From Nemophila menziesii (taxonomy: Eukaryota; Streptophyta; Magnoliopsida; Boraginales; Hydrophyllaceae): 64,000 nt of DNA. The notes under the pieces were generated by a model that searched no databases, was not told the DNA's origin, and saw only the letters and a list, made by a program, of their open reading frames with translations. Each line of letters begins with the position of its first letter. Positions within the stretch are counted from its first letter, which is position 1. Of the stretch, positions 46,810 to 58,049 are shown piece after piece. The stretch spans positions 1,765,501 through 1,829,500 of the forward strand of contig JARWIR010000035.1 in the NCBI GenBank assembly GCA_029959085.1, written 5' to 3'. Position numbers and translations under genes: made by a program.

Positions 46810-48150
46810 ATGAGCGACTCCAACGGTTGCTTGTGAATTATAGTGGGTACACAGTGGTGTGACACTTTCTTCCCAAAATGGTAATCTGATAGGAGACTGC
46901 TCAACTACTCAGCTTCTTGCCCAGCCAGCTCTAGTGCTATGATCTCGGACTCCATGGTGGAGCGCTCTATACAAGTCTGTTTAGAAGACTTCCACAATAT
47001 AATACCTCCCCCTAAGGAGAACACATAACCACTAGCGGAGTTCACTTTTTCATTGTTTGAAATCTAGTTTGCATCAAAAAATCCCTTAGGGACTCCAGGA
47101 ATTTTGTTATAATGCAAACCTAGATCAAAGGTACCCCTTAAGTACTTCAATAGACGACGAAGTGTAATCCAGTGGCCACTACTCGGGTTGTGAGTATAGA
47201 TACTAATTCTACTTACGACATAGACAATATCGGGTCGAGTATAGTTCATTAAGAACATCACACTACCTATGATCTTAGCATATTCAGTTTTGGATACCAC
47301 ATCCCCACAGTTTTTGGACAAATGAATAATAGAATAATAAGGAGTTTTTACAGTTTTTAATTTCTTTAGCACCCTTTCTACGTATTGAGACCGATTTAGG
47401 GAAATACCATTACTACTTTTAATGATTTTCACTCCGAGTATCAAATCAACTTCTCCCATGTCTTTCATATCAAACCTAGAAGACAATAAGCGTTTAGTAA
47501 CATATATGATATGAATAGAAGTACCAAAGATAAGCGTGTCATCTACATAAAGGAAAATCATAACACACTCTGAACCTGTTATTATGGAGTAAACACATGA
47601 ATAAGAAGTTTTAGCCACAAATCCATTTGTAATATGAGGGTTGCCTAGTTTTTCATATAATTTTTTGGGGTCTGTTTTTAACCATACAAAGACATTTTTA
47701 GCTTACAAACTTTTCCCCCTTGACCAGGAACCACACACCCTTCAGTTTGCGCCATGTAGATCTCTTCATCTAGATCTCGATTCAAAAATGTAGTTTTAAT
47801 ATCCAATTGATGTATAACTAGTTTGCGAATAACGACTAAAGAAATAAGGGTTCTTATAGTTGCGATTTTTGTCACATAGGAGTAAGTATCTAAGTAATCT
47901 AAACTTTTTTTTTGTGTAAAACCTTTAATAACAAGTCTCTCTTTGAATTTTTCTATCAGGCCATCAGGTCTCAATTTTTTCTTATAAATGTAATTGTTAT
48001 TAATAGGTTTGCTACCCTTAGGTAAGTTCGTTAATTCCCATGTATGGATTCTTTTAATAGAATCAAGTTGACTATTAATGGCCTCTTTCCAAAAATTAGC
48101 ATTTATAGATTTTAAAACATCTTCATAAGTTTTTGGGTCTTCCTCTATGA
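46810..48150 (-). pseudogene. Element F reverse transcriptase and RNase H
   Basis: Copia RT in two frames. 47974-47678 has MRPDGLIEKFKERLVIKGFT, YSYVTKIATIRTL and HQLDIKTTFLNRDLDEEIYM. 47618-47064 has [51 protein letters not shown] and [20 protein letters not shown]. The catalytic YVDD box is intact (47538-47549). Upstream, a weak linker reaches 48150. RNase H remnants continue to about 46810 with stops. Inactive through frameshifts. Confidence 0.88.
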
Positions 48151-48166
48151 GGAGGCAGGTGACTAC

Positions 48167-49240
48167 CTATACGCTTATTAGGTCAGTGTGAAAGTCTTCG
48201 ATCATAAAGGGTGCGATAAAGTCGGGTTCAAAGCCAGACTCGATCCTATACCTCTTACTTCTCCTAGGTTCTTCCTCGGGAATACTACTAGGCTCCATAG
48301 AATTATAGGGGCCATGTGATACATCACAAGGAGGTAAATCAACATCACTAGATAAGCTATCAATATGTAAAGAAGCATTAACATAATTCAAAGTTTTCAA
48401 TGGAAAAATTTGTTCAAATAACTCAACATCTCTAGATTAACAAATAGAGTTATCAACCAAAGACAAAAATCTATATGCCACACTATTCTCATCATTCCCT
48501 ATGAATATTGAGTCTATGGTTTGGGTCCAACGATAACTGTTTTAAAAACGGGTAGTTTGACTTTGTCAAGGCACCTCAATACTTTTAAAAAATTCAGGTT
48601 TGGTGGAAATTCTTCCACATCTCATAAGGGGTATTTTCTAGGGTTTTATAGGGTAACCTATTAAGAAAATAACATGGTGTCAAAACAGTTTCCCCCTACA
48701 TGTTGTTTGGTAAACCTAAACTTAGTAATATGGCATTTATAGTCTCTTTAAGGGGCATATTTTTTCTTTCATCTATGCTATTTTGTTGGGGCGTATAAGG
48801 GGCACTAAGTTCGTGGATACTTTTATTAGTTTTAAAAAACTCTTTAAGTGAATTAGAATTATACTTGCCTCCTCTATCCCGAGTCATTTGATTTTTCAGT
48901 CTAGTTTGTTTTCAACCTGGGCTTTATATTTTAAAAATGCATTTTATGTCTCATCTTTAGTTTTAAGAAGGTATACTTTAATGAACCTAGAGTAGTCATC
49001 TACAAAGGTTATACAATAAAGTTTTCCTCCTCTACTACTGGAGTTTTTAAAATCAGCTAAGTCTGAATTTACTAATTTAAGAAATTTAGTCATTCTCGTG
49101 GGTATGGATTTCAAAGGGTTTTTCGCAAGTTTGGACTCTACACATATTTGACATTTCTCAAACTCATCCATTTTGTGAAGGGGTATTAGTCCAAAATTTT
49201 AAAGCTTTTTTATTGAAGCGATATTTAAATGACCTAATCT
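48167..49240 (-). pseudogene. Element F integrase and linker
   Basis: The pre-integrase zinc region KCQICVESKLAKNPL is followed by KLVNSDLADFKNS, ITFVDDYSRFIKVYLLKTKD and TRDRGGKYNSNSLKEFFKTN. Glu of the usual RGGEY is Lys, and the DDE Glu neighbourhood reads PQQNSIDERKN. The linker to RT ends EEEPRRSKRYRIESGFEPDF. Stops near 48890 and 48690 interrupt it. Not active. Confidence 0.85.
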
Positions 49241-50645
49241 ACCATGTCAGATATCAAGAGACTCAACGACATAAGTATAATTAGAAACATTCTCATTAAG
49301 GTTATAGTGTTTATAACAAACAAGCCATTATATAAATACCCTTTCCCCACAAACTCATCATTTTTTATAAAAACGATTTTTCCCCCCTCGAAAACAAGTT
49401 TGAGTCCCACTTTACTAAGGAGAGCTCCGAAAACTAAATTCTTACGGGGAGAGGGGACGAAGAGAACATCATTTAACTTTAAAATCTTACCAGAAGTGAG
49501 TTTGAGGGGACCTTGTCCTTTTCCGAGAACCGTAGTGGTAGAAGAGTCACCCAAATGCATAAAATCACCATCTGTTGCTACCTCGAATTTTTTGAACACG
49601 GCTTTATTCGCAATGAAATGTCAGAAAGTTCTGGTCTCAAGGATCCACTCACTTTTGTTCTCAACTAAATTTACCTCAACCATTACCGCGACAATATTTC
49701 TTCGGTCTCGGTCAGATTTACGACAGCTTTGGGACCCTGGCCAGCTCTAAGAGTACATTCGAAATCTCTATGTCCTTCTTTCCCACAATAATAACAAGAG
49801 CCCTTAGGCTTCTGAATTTTACCGGATGTTTTGAACCATCTGTCTTGTTTGTTGGAGTTGTTGTGGTTCTTGTTTCCCCAGATTTGGATTTGTTTGAGCC
49901 TTGCTGTTTTCCCTTCCTTTGAACCTGTAATTTTTACCTTGACCAGAACTTTGGACAATGGTAGATTTCGAGGAATGAGGAGGGAAATAGAGAGACTTGT
50001 CATTGAGTCGATTGGCTTCTTCGACTTGCATATGTATGATGAGTTCTTGATGGGCCATTTTCTTCTTTTTTTGTTTGAGACAGTTACGATATTCACTCCA
50101 ATATGAGGAAATTTCTCAAGCAAACTGTTGGTTTGGAAAACTTCACACATATTCCTGCCTTCGATGATTACCTCTGCGCATAGGTTTTCGTTCATATAAA
50201 GTTGTTCAGTCATAGGTTTCTGATCAGTAAGTTTAAAGTTATACCAGTTTACAATGATATTTTTTTTCTAACCCGAATCATCAGCCCCATATTTCTTCTC
50301 GAGAGTGTCCCATATGACATTTGCCGATTTCTCTTTGGCAAGGAGATAAAAAATGAGATTCGAGATGTTGTTCCACATCCAGCCTCGAGCCATTGTATTT
50401 TCTCTTCTGAACTTCGCTTTGAGGGCAAGATGTCTAGTCTATTCTTCTTCAATAAGAAATGCATTATCCATAATTAGTGGAGAATCTTTGAATATAGAAA
50501 AGTTGAGTTCATACTGTTCGAGATAGATTAAGCTCTTTTTTGCCCAACACTTGTAGTTTGAACTATTAAGGGGCTCCAACTTATTCACGTCAGGAAAGGC
50601 CTTTGCATTCAATGATGAAGCAACAACCGAGATTGAAAAAGCAAT
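49234..50645 (-). pseudogene. Element F Gag and protease
   Basis: Gag reads VNKLEPLNSSNYKCWAKK near 50560-50600, LALKAKFRRENTMARGWMWN near 50390 and MTEQLYMNENLCAEVIIEGR near 50200, with an intact zinc knuckle CYYCGKEGHRDFEC near 49790. In the protease the expected active site DTGAS reads ETRTF, followed by a stop (about 49610-49660). Flanking motifs MHLGDSSTTTVLGKGQGPLK and LFVPSPRKNLVFGALLSK are kept. The protease is dead; Gag is frameshifted several times. Confidence 0.87.
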
Positions 50646-50689
50646 TTCAGAAAAAACAAACGATGATATAAATGAATATCTTTTTAAAT

Positions 50690-51693
50690 TGTTGGAAAAA
50701 AATTAAAATCACTGTTTTTTTAAAAGAGGAGAAATAGAAATCCAAAAAAATTATCTCCACTAATGTAAACTAACTATTACTCAAATAGATATTCAAACAA
50801 AACACTTATATGGAAATCGGAAAAGAAAAACAATTACACAAGAATATTATGGCATAAAAAAAATATTTTGACGTATCGCTTATCTCTAACAGAGATTCTA
50901 CAATTAAAACTATAATTTTCAGAGAGTAGAGAAGTAGATTGTTTGTTCTTTTCAAATATGTTTCAACACTAAGACAAGTGGGGAGGAGCGGTATTTATAG
51001 GAGAGTAAGCGAGGAGTGAGCTCTTATCAGAATCGTCAGTAATAAATGTCCTTAATTTTCTCCATGATTGTTGACGTTTTGATTGACATATTGACATATG
51101 TTACACATTTTCAATTTCCAGTAATGAACATGGACACTGTGTTGACTTGATTCATACCCGTGTTGACCAAGTTCTGTAACAGTTGACTGGTGCGTAATTG
51201 GTGGACGCTTGTCTTCTGGTGCGTAATTGGTGGACATTTGTCTTCCGGGTGAAAGGATTTGACCTGCCACCGAACCCATAAGAACTAGTCTTCTTCCACC
51301 AGATTTATTTTAGAAAACTTGTTTCATTTTTATATTTTGACTACCCAAACTCCCCAACTCCCCCACGAGCCAACGCTCACACCCACGTCGTCGCCGTAGG
51401 CAGGCTGGGCCGGGCCAGTGGTGGTTCGCGCGTGTGGGGATTTTCCATATTTTTGGCTTTCATAGCCTTTAGTGGTTTTGAAAGTAATATATGTGTAAAA
51501 TATTTTGAGAATTTTTTCTTTCAACTCTCCTCATATGTGGAACTTTTTTTTTCACAAAAAAGTGTCTTTCCCACTTCTCCAAGAGAATAGTAATGGATCG
51601 ATTTATTTAATTCTTTAAACTAAACTAAATTTTTTCCACTTTACCAAAAAAGCATGATAAGATTTATGTTACTCAATAATCTAAATCCTAACA
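50690..51693 (-). repeat. Element F 5' LTR
   Basis: Ends CCAACA at 50690 on the minus strand and begins TGTTAGGATT at 51693. TATA box at 50992-50999 (minus). CG-rich island at about 51362-51440. Longer than the 3' LTR through small insertions. Confidence 0.9.
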
Positions 51694-51698
51694 ATACA

Positions 51699-52115
51699 TA
51701 TTTCCACCATTACAAAAATATAAAAAGCAAATGAATCAAACTCATCTGAGAAATTACAAGTTCCTTAGTAAAATATGGATTATATACATATTTTATGAAT
51801 TTCAAGACTATTACTTTGTATAATTGATTTGATTCTAATATAGCATGGTGCGTAACCATAACTAGCAATGTTGTGCTTGTTATGCTTAGATTTGAGAACC
51901 TCATTAGCCCCATTTATATACGTTTTTTCAATACAGAGATGAGTGTAGCGGATTAACAATTGTGTAAAATTGTTGGGCTACATGTCCACTTTGACACATA
52001 AAAGTCGTTATGGATATGACGCTTACCAATGGATTTATAGTCCGAGCTCTCTCAATTTATATTTTCTTCAATTATGCTCCTCCAAAAACCTGATACATTG
52101 ATTCAAAAACATGAA
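51699..52115. other. Short unassigned AT-rich gap between elements F and G
   Basis: About 415 bp of DNA with no recognised feature. It was continuous with the sequence left of 45162 before F inserted. Confidence 0.5.
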
Positions 52116-54569
52116 TGTTGGGGTTGAAGGTGTGATAAATAAATAGATAAATAAAGTTAATGATAAAGGACACACCTTTGATTAACGCGAAAAAATCACT
52201 ACAAGTATTACAGATCATTTGCAAGTTTAATTAGTAAGTAAAGTTCGTTCACAGGGATTTAATTCATTAGATCTACTTGTATATATAAAGAAGTGTAGGA
52301 GAATTTACTTGTTAAACTAAAAAGACAACAAAAGTAATAATATCTATTTGGCTTTTAGATGTGGAAGATAATAATGCAAATAAATAAATACTAAAAGAAT
52401 AAAGATGAGAAATATAGCTTAGGTTTGTTGTCATGCACTTATCCTTCTAAATCAATATTCTAATTATAAGGGTGAGTAACGATTTTAGAATAAGTAGCTA
52501 GGAATCTATATTCCTCCTAACCCCCTTCCGGGTGGACTTAGTTGGCGACCTAACAGTTACCAGGGGAGTTGGGTAAGGGAACCATGTGCAATGATCGGTG
52601 GTTAATCTCAAACCCTAGTGACGATCTAGTTAGGAAAGCCTTCTGGATCAGTACCGCACACTAGACGTTTATGTGGTATTTTAATAACTAGACACCGTTT
52701 CGGGTGATCATCCAACAACTATTAATGGGGTAGTCTATACACATGCATTCTCAAGAACTATGGTTAATACATCAAAGAACATAAAACAAATATATGGTAT
52801 AAGAAGCTTAATAAGCTTAAAGTTAATCCCAGATAACATAATAGCAAATAAAAAATTTGAAATCATATATTATACATATGCAAACCCAAGTTATGAGAAA
52901 ACTAGTTCATATTTAAAGACACAGATTAAAATTATGTATAAAGGTAATTAGAAATAAATATAAACTAAAGAATCTAATACAAATTACCCTAATGAAAGAG
53001 GGATATGATGGAAAAGAGGAGATTTCTACTTTCCAACTTCTTGTTTTTCTCTCTACATGTCTTTTTGCTTCTATGGATGATAATAATTTAAGGATGAGTA
53101 AGGAAAATGTTTACAATGATAAGATGGTGTATTTATAGGTGTTTAGCTGACCCTAGATCGAAATCTTGGAGTAGAAGGCAAGTAATTTGAGTCCAAGTCC
53201 AACCCGAATTGGTTTCCTAAAATATAGGACAAGATAAATACTGTTAATTGTTTTGGTCATATCTCCTTCGTTATTAGGCCGATTTTCGCACACTTTTTAT
53301 CAAAACGACCACTGTAGAAAGATATATCTATTTCTTTAAAGGATCATCCAAAATCGAATCTGATTTGAAGTTATTTTTTTAATGGACGTAAGTGTAGAAT
53401 TTCCAAATTTATTTGACAACTTTTCTTTTCCTAATTCAACTCTATTTCCTTTTATCTCTTGATTTCTTCCATAACATCTTTCTTTAACTTCTTATAATTG
53501 AGTTGGAATCTAATTATATTCCATAAACCTTTAGAGCTTCACATTAACTCACAAATTAAACCATATATGCTCTAAAAATAATAAGTCATCAAATCAAGAC
53601 ACGAATTAAGAATTTATCAAATAACAAGGAAAAACCCCGAACCTATTTATCAAATACACCTAAAATTATGTCTCCAAGCTATATTATTATATCACAAATA
53701 CGGAGACATCAAGATCCTCAACTAAAAGTTGTATCGTCCTGATACAGTAAAGATAAGAACATAGGGAAGTTTGTAAATATACACCTATGTCAATTAAGCA
53801 CAATGGGAAGAAGATAACAAAATATAATTAATAAAATAAAAGAAACTATTTAGAAAATTTCATGTAATAGTATTTACAAACTAAATTACTTGTACACTTG
53901 TCATACATACATTCAACATGGTTCAAATTCAATATCGGATTAGTTTTGCAATGCACGAAGGAAAGGTTCTTCACTTAGTTTACCATGGATGCTATAGATT
54001 GTTCATCTAGCTTTACTAGTATCCAAAGATCCATATAACTACTCTCTAATGATTCAATCACTTCTAGATTACATAGCAAAAAATTATAAGGTCTTTAAGG
54101 TTGTAATGTACGCTTAAGGACGGTATGATCGTATATTTGGGTAATTTAGAGTTAGCTTTTGGCTCTCTCCTCACTAGCCATCAACTAATAAACCTAGAGC
54201 TTGAGTTACTCTCATTAAATTGTTCTCACTCAACCCAATGAACTGTCTCACTAAATAGAATCCTTAATAACCCAATATAAAGCATAATGATGATCACGTA
54301 CGAATTACACTTTGTCGGTCCAAATCTTATTCAATTTTTTCATATCAATTTTTTTTTGTAATATAGCTATGACTCTTTTTTTTGTGAGATATCATGCTAC
54401 TTTTTTCATTATATTTTTCTCTTTTCTTTTTAATAATTTTTTTTCATTCAGTTTTACCCTAGCAAAGTGTTACAATAATAAAACAGTGAACCATCATCAA
54501 AATACAGAGAACAAATACATAAGCTTAAGAATACCCAATCCAATAATAATTCCCATAATGGTGGACCCA
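52116..54569 (-). mobile_element. Element G: 3' end of a B-like gypsy element, cut by element C
   Basis: A minus-strand LTR (52116-53711, 1596 bp, TGATGTCTCCG...CCCCAACA) plus 858 bp of internal 3' noncoding region. The reverse strand of 53712-54569 follows 35052-35938 of element B closely. Its hairpin at 53729-53747 has lost one pair and its polypurine tract is degraded. At 54570 the LTR of element C starts, so the rest of G presumably lies beyond the window. Confidence 0.85.
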
Positions 54570-56134
54570 TGATGTCTCCTCATTTGTGATAGTAAAATAC
54601 ACTCTTGAGACATCATTTTAGGCTTATTTATTAGTCTATAGGTTGATTTTAGCTTAATTTAATGCACTTTCCTATTTTGGGTCTTGATTTGTAGAATTAT
54701 TATTTTTAGAGCATATTGGGTTTAATTGTTTATTTAGTGTGAAGCTTTGAAGATAATTATGGAGATTAAGTAGAGTCCAAGTCAAAGATTACAACTTATG
54801 GAAAGAGATATGCATGGAAATTGGAGATAGAAGGAAACTGAGTTCAATTAGGAAAAGGAAAAGCTGCCTAAATCTAGGATTCTGCAGAACACGTCTAAAG
54901 ATTGGTGTTTTTACCTAAGAAATAGGCCGAATTTGGTAATTTCCTTCTAAAGGGCCTAGATAATTCTGTTGCGATTCTTTTGGTATCTTATAGAGCAAAA
55001 TCCGACCAATAATGAAGAAGATACACTCAAAACAACGCAGCAGTGTTTTCCTTACGAATTTGGGTTGGGCCAGGAGCCCATTACTTGAAGTTATCTCCAC
55101 CAAACGAATTAGGTCAACCTATACACTATAAATACAGCCTCTTAACACTCTTAAATCATCCTTGGCCAGACCCTAAGGCCAAGAGGAAGCTGCAACACAA
55201 GAGAAGAAGTCTGGAAGGAGCTGTGCAACAACCATGTCTCCTTCAACCTCTTATTTTGTAATTCTTTCTTCTTCTTTTCTTTGTATGAACTAATTCTCTT
55301 AGCTTAGGTTTTGCATAATGTATAATCTATGAATTCTAGTTCTTCTATCTAAGTTCTTTGGGAATTATATGTTTTAATCTGATATTAGCTACTTACCTTT
55401 ATATTTGATTATGTGTTTTGATTTAATGATTGTTTTCCTTGCTAGTGCACGAGTATAGGATTACCTTAATAGTAGTTAGATGGTCACCTTGTAAGGGTGT
55501 TTAACTATTGAACCACCACATAACGTCTAGTGTCGATAGCAGTTCTGACAAAACATACTTCTAACTAGATAGTCATTAAGGTTTGTTTTAACCACCATAT
55601 CACCAAGATTGCAGTATTTGCTTAGGGCCTTAGTGGCGTTTGATAACCCTATTTTAAATCACTTCTTGGTTGTGCCGTTGCCCCCTTAGTCGCTCTCAAG
55701 GTCTAAGGTAGTGGAATTTAGAATCCTGACTAAGTATACCAAGAGCTAATATTCTCCCTTATGAATTAGATTTAATAGATAGAATTAGAAGGATTAGTGC
55801 ATACTAGTAAAACCTAAGTTATATCGTTCATACTATCTTCTTTTCTTTTCTGTTATTTATTTTCTGTCTTTAATTTAGTAGTTTAGTTTTCTTATTAAAA
55901 ACCAAATAAATATCTATCTTTCTCTTCTTTCTACTTGCGTATTATTATCTATCTTTAATATCTGCACTTGATAATTTGCATAAGTTCTCTCTAACTTTCG
56001 TCAGTCCCTGAGGAACGAATCTTCTTATCATTAAAACTTGCATACGTCCTGTAATACTTGCAGTACAGTGTTAGTTTAGGGTGTGTATTTGCACTTATTT
56101 TATACATCTTTTTATCACACCTTAGGCCACACCA
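54570..56134 (+). repeat. Element C LTR, first copy
   Basis: 1565 bp, TGATGTCTCCTCATTTGTGA...GGCCACACCA. TATA box CTATAAATA at 55126-55134. Confidence 0.93.
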
Positions 56135-56140
56135 AGTTTT

Positions 56141-56158
56141 TGGCGCCGCTGCCGGGGA
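56141..56158 (+). other. Element C primer binding site, first copy
   Basis: TGGCGCCGCTGCCGGGGA, six bases after the LTR; tRNA-Asp type with one mismatch. Second copy at 62183-62200. Confidence 0.88.
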
Positions 56159-56323
56159 CTACATCGTTAGTCCTTGTGCAATTATCTTGTGCTTATATTT
56201 TAGTTAGTTCTATTTTACGCTTTTCTTTTTAGTTTTTGTTTTACAGATTTTTTTTTAGGCGAGAGCAGATTTATTAGGAGATAAAGGTTTCGTGCTATTA
56301 GATCCTGAAGAAGCTATTAAAAG

Positions 56324-57469
56324 ATGGAATCTCTAAAGCTCAAGGAGTTAAGCCGACAACTTGAGGAATTACGAGAACAATCGCAACAACTAGCTCAGAG
56401 GAATCTAGTACATGCCTCACCTTCATGTCCTAGTTGTGGAGCAAGAGATCACTCGTGGGGACATTGCATGAACAATCCAGCCTCAATTTCCTTCATGCCT
56501 TATCAAAGAGACCATTATTATGATGGTTATTATCAATCTCAAGGAAATTACGCTGACTATCAACCCCCACAGAGTTACAATTTGGTCGGAGATCAACAGA
56601 ATCATAATCATAATAATCATTATTATGATGATTATTATCAACCACGACCACAATCTTACTATACTCCACAACCTATCTATCAAGAAGCGCCGATTTATAA
56701 TGAAGCTTATCAAGAACCACATCCTTATTCAATGCAGCAAACCATACAAGAACAACCTCCGAGTTTGAATTCAAGCATGGCTAAGATGATGAATCTAATT
56801 GAAAAGATAGAGAATAACCAGCAAAGAATCCAAAACTCAGATGATGCAATTGACAAGCTTATGCAGACAATGTCACAAATGGTGGAAAAAACTAATATCC
56901 TTGCGGAAAGGCAACTCCGAAGTGACACTACTGCTCCACAAAACAAAGTTTGTCATGCAGTTGAATTAGGAAGTGGAAAACAACTACCTCCAACAAGACC
57001 AGAACCAGAACCAGTCCCTATTCCAGATCAGAGGGGGGAAGAAGCAACAGAAGATAAGGTCGAAGAGGTAGTTGAACAAGAACGTGTCCAAGAGAAGACA
57101 CCAGAAAAGAAAGAGAGCCCAGTGGTAACAAATACATGTCCTCCTCCACCATTCCCTTCACATGTCAGAAAGGACAATGACCTGGAATTCAAGAAGTTCA
57201 TTGACATGATGAACAAATTAAAGAACAGCAGCCCGTTTGTAGAAGCTCTCACAAGAATGTCAAAATACGGTCAATTCATGAAGGACATTCTTTCTAACAA
57301 ACGAAGATTCGAGATGAATGGATTACCAGAGGAGTGTAATGCTACACTTGGAATTGAGTTACCACCTATTCCCACGAAATCTTGGATGGCACCATCCATG
57401 ATTATTAAGAATCGAGCTGAAAAGTTCGTGGGAATTAAAGGCAAAGGGTGGAAATTTCGTCATCCTTAA
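56324..57469 (+). CDS. Truncated Gag protein of element C (intact, 381 aa), first copy
   Basis: Uninterrupted ORF from MESLKLKELSRQLEELREQS to KFVGIKGKGWKFRHP. Residues 1-28 form a likely coiled coil. Cys35, Cys38, His43 and Cys48 form a CX2CX4HX4C zinc knuckle. Residues about 60-150 are very rich in Tyr, Gln, Asn, His and Pro. About 150-200 is a second coiled segment. A basic SGKQLPP block and a Pro/Glu-rich linker follow; about 275-345 matches the Gag C-terminal segment of the lineage (CPPPPFPSHVRKDNDLEFKK, SPFVEALTRMSKYGQFMKDI). The last ~33 residues have no counterpart in Gag of D. The capsid-like N-terminal half is absent. Likely role: RNA binding, possibly packaging using partner proteins (inference). 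The ATG chosen is the first in frame, about 165 bp past the primer site. Confidence 0.85.
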   Translation: MESLKLKELSRQLEELREQSQQLAQRNLVHASPSCPSCGARDHSWGHCMNNPASISFMPYQRDHYYDGYYQSQGNYADYQPPQSYNLVGDQQNHNHNNHYYDDYYQPRPQSYYTPQPIYQEAPIYNEAYQEPHPYSMQQTIQEQPPSLNSSMAKMMNLIEKIENNQQRIQNSDDAIDKLMQTMSQMVEKTNILAERQLRSDTTAPQNKVCHAVELGSGKQLPPTRPEPEPVPIPDQRGEEATEDKVEEVVEQERVQEKTPEKKESPVVTNTCPPPPFPSHVRKDNDLEFKKFIDMMNKLKNSSPFVEALTRMSKYGQFMKDILSNKRRFEMNGLPEECNATLGIELPPIPTKSWMAPSMIIKNRAEKFVGIKGKGWKFRHP

Positions 57470-57495
57470 TCGAGGTAACACGTCTAACTTTGAAA

Positions 57496-57533
57496 GACGT
57501 TAAACAAAAGTGCTGTACGGGAGACAACCCGTA
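57496..57533 (+). other. Conserved post-coding motif and hairpin (element C)
   Basis: GACGTTAAACAAAAG, then TACGGG-AGACAA-CCCGTA, 27 bp after the stop codon. Same as in A; second copy at 63538-63575. Confidence 0.7.
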
Positions 57534-57794
57534 ATTTCTTTTATGTTTTTACGTTTTTAGTTTTTAATTTATGTTTAGATTAGTTAATTTTAGTTGATAT
57601 TGCATATTTGAGGAAGGTATTAGTGTTTTTGATGATTAGGTATTGGAGAAATCGAGTTAGGGAAGCGAGCAAAGTTTTCGGAACGGAGAAACTTCAGCAA
57701 GTCATATCTTTGCGCTCAGATATCGGAATCAGGTGATTTTTGAGCCTAAACTGCATAACTTTTCGAGATCTATCTGTTGGGGAGGTTTTTGTCA

Positions 57795-58030
57795 CGTGCG
57801 GTACACCGGACCTCAGCCGCGGTGCACCGCGTGGTCAAAAACCCGTACTACGGGTTGCTACCGCGGGTTTTATCCAGAAACGAAAAAAAAAATAGCTGAT
57901 GGGTCCGGTATACCGGACCCTATACCGCGCCATGCACCGCACAAACCCGTACCACGGGGTCCTACCACGGGTTTTTTGACGTAGGAGGCGCGGTATACCC
58001 CGCGGTACACCCCATGGTCCGCAGGGGTAG
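57795..58030 (+). repeat. GC-rich GGTATACC/GGTACACC dyad cluster (element C)
   Basis: Contains GCGGTACACCGGACC, CGCGGTGCACCGCG, GGTCCGGTATACCGGACC and CGCGGTATACCCCGCGG, with ACCCGTACCACGGG spacers. Same position after the coding region as in A and B. Repeated from 63837 in the second unit. Confidence 0.78.
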
Positions 58031-58049
58031 TCCGCACGAGCCGCCAGAG

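Larger units (their letters stand above)
45167..51693 (-). mobile_element. Element F: complete but decayed Ty1-copia retrotransposon
   Basis: 6527 bp on the minus strand with LTRs of 886 bp (3', 45167-46052) and 1004 bp (5', 50690-51693). LTRs begin TGTTAGGATT and end CAACA, and the element is flanked by a perfect ATACA duplication (45162-45166 and 51694-51698). Gag, protease, integrase, RT and RNase H are in copia order and homologous to element E. All domains are broken by frameshifts. The two LTRs differ in length and at many sites, so the insertion is not recent. Confidence 0.92.

Noticed and set aside
56483..56768. Ile/Asn/Met-rich open frames overlapping the Gag ORF of element C (also near 11864-12170 and 62525-62810)
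   Set aside because: Other-frame readings of the AT-rich Tyr/Gln/Asn-coding repeats; they follow from the composition of the real ORF.
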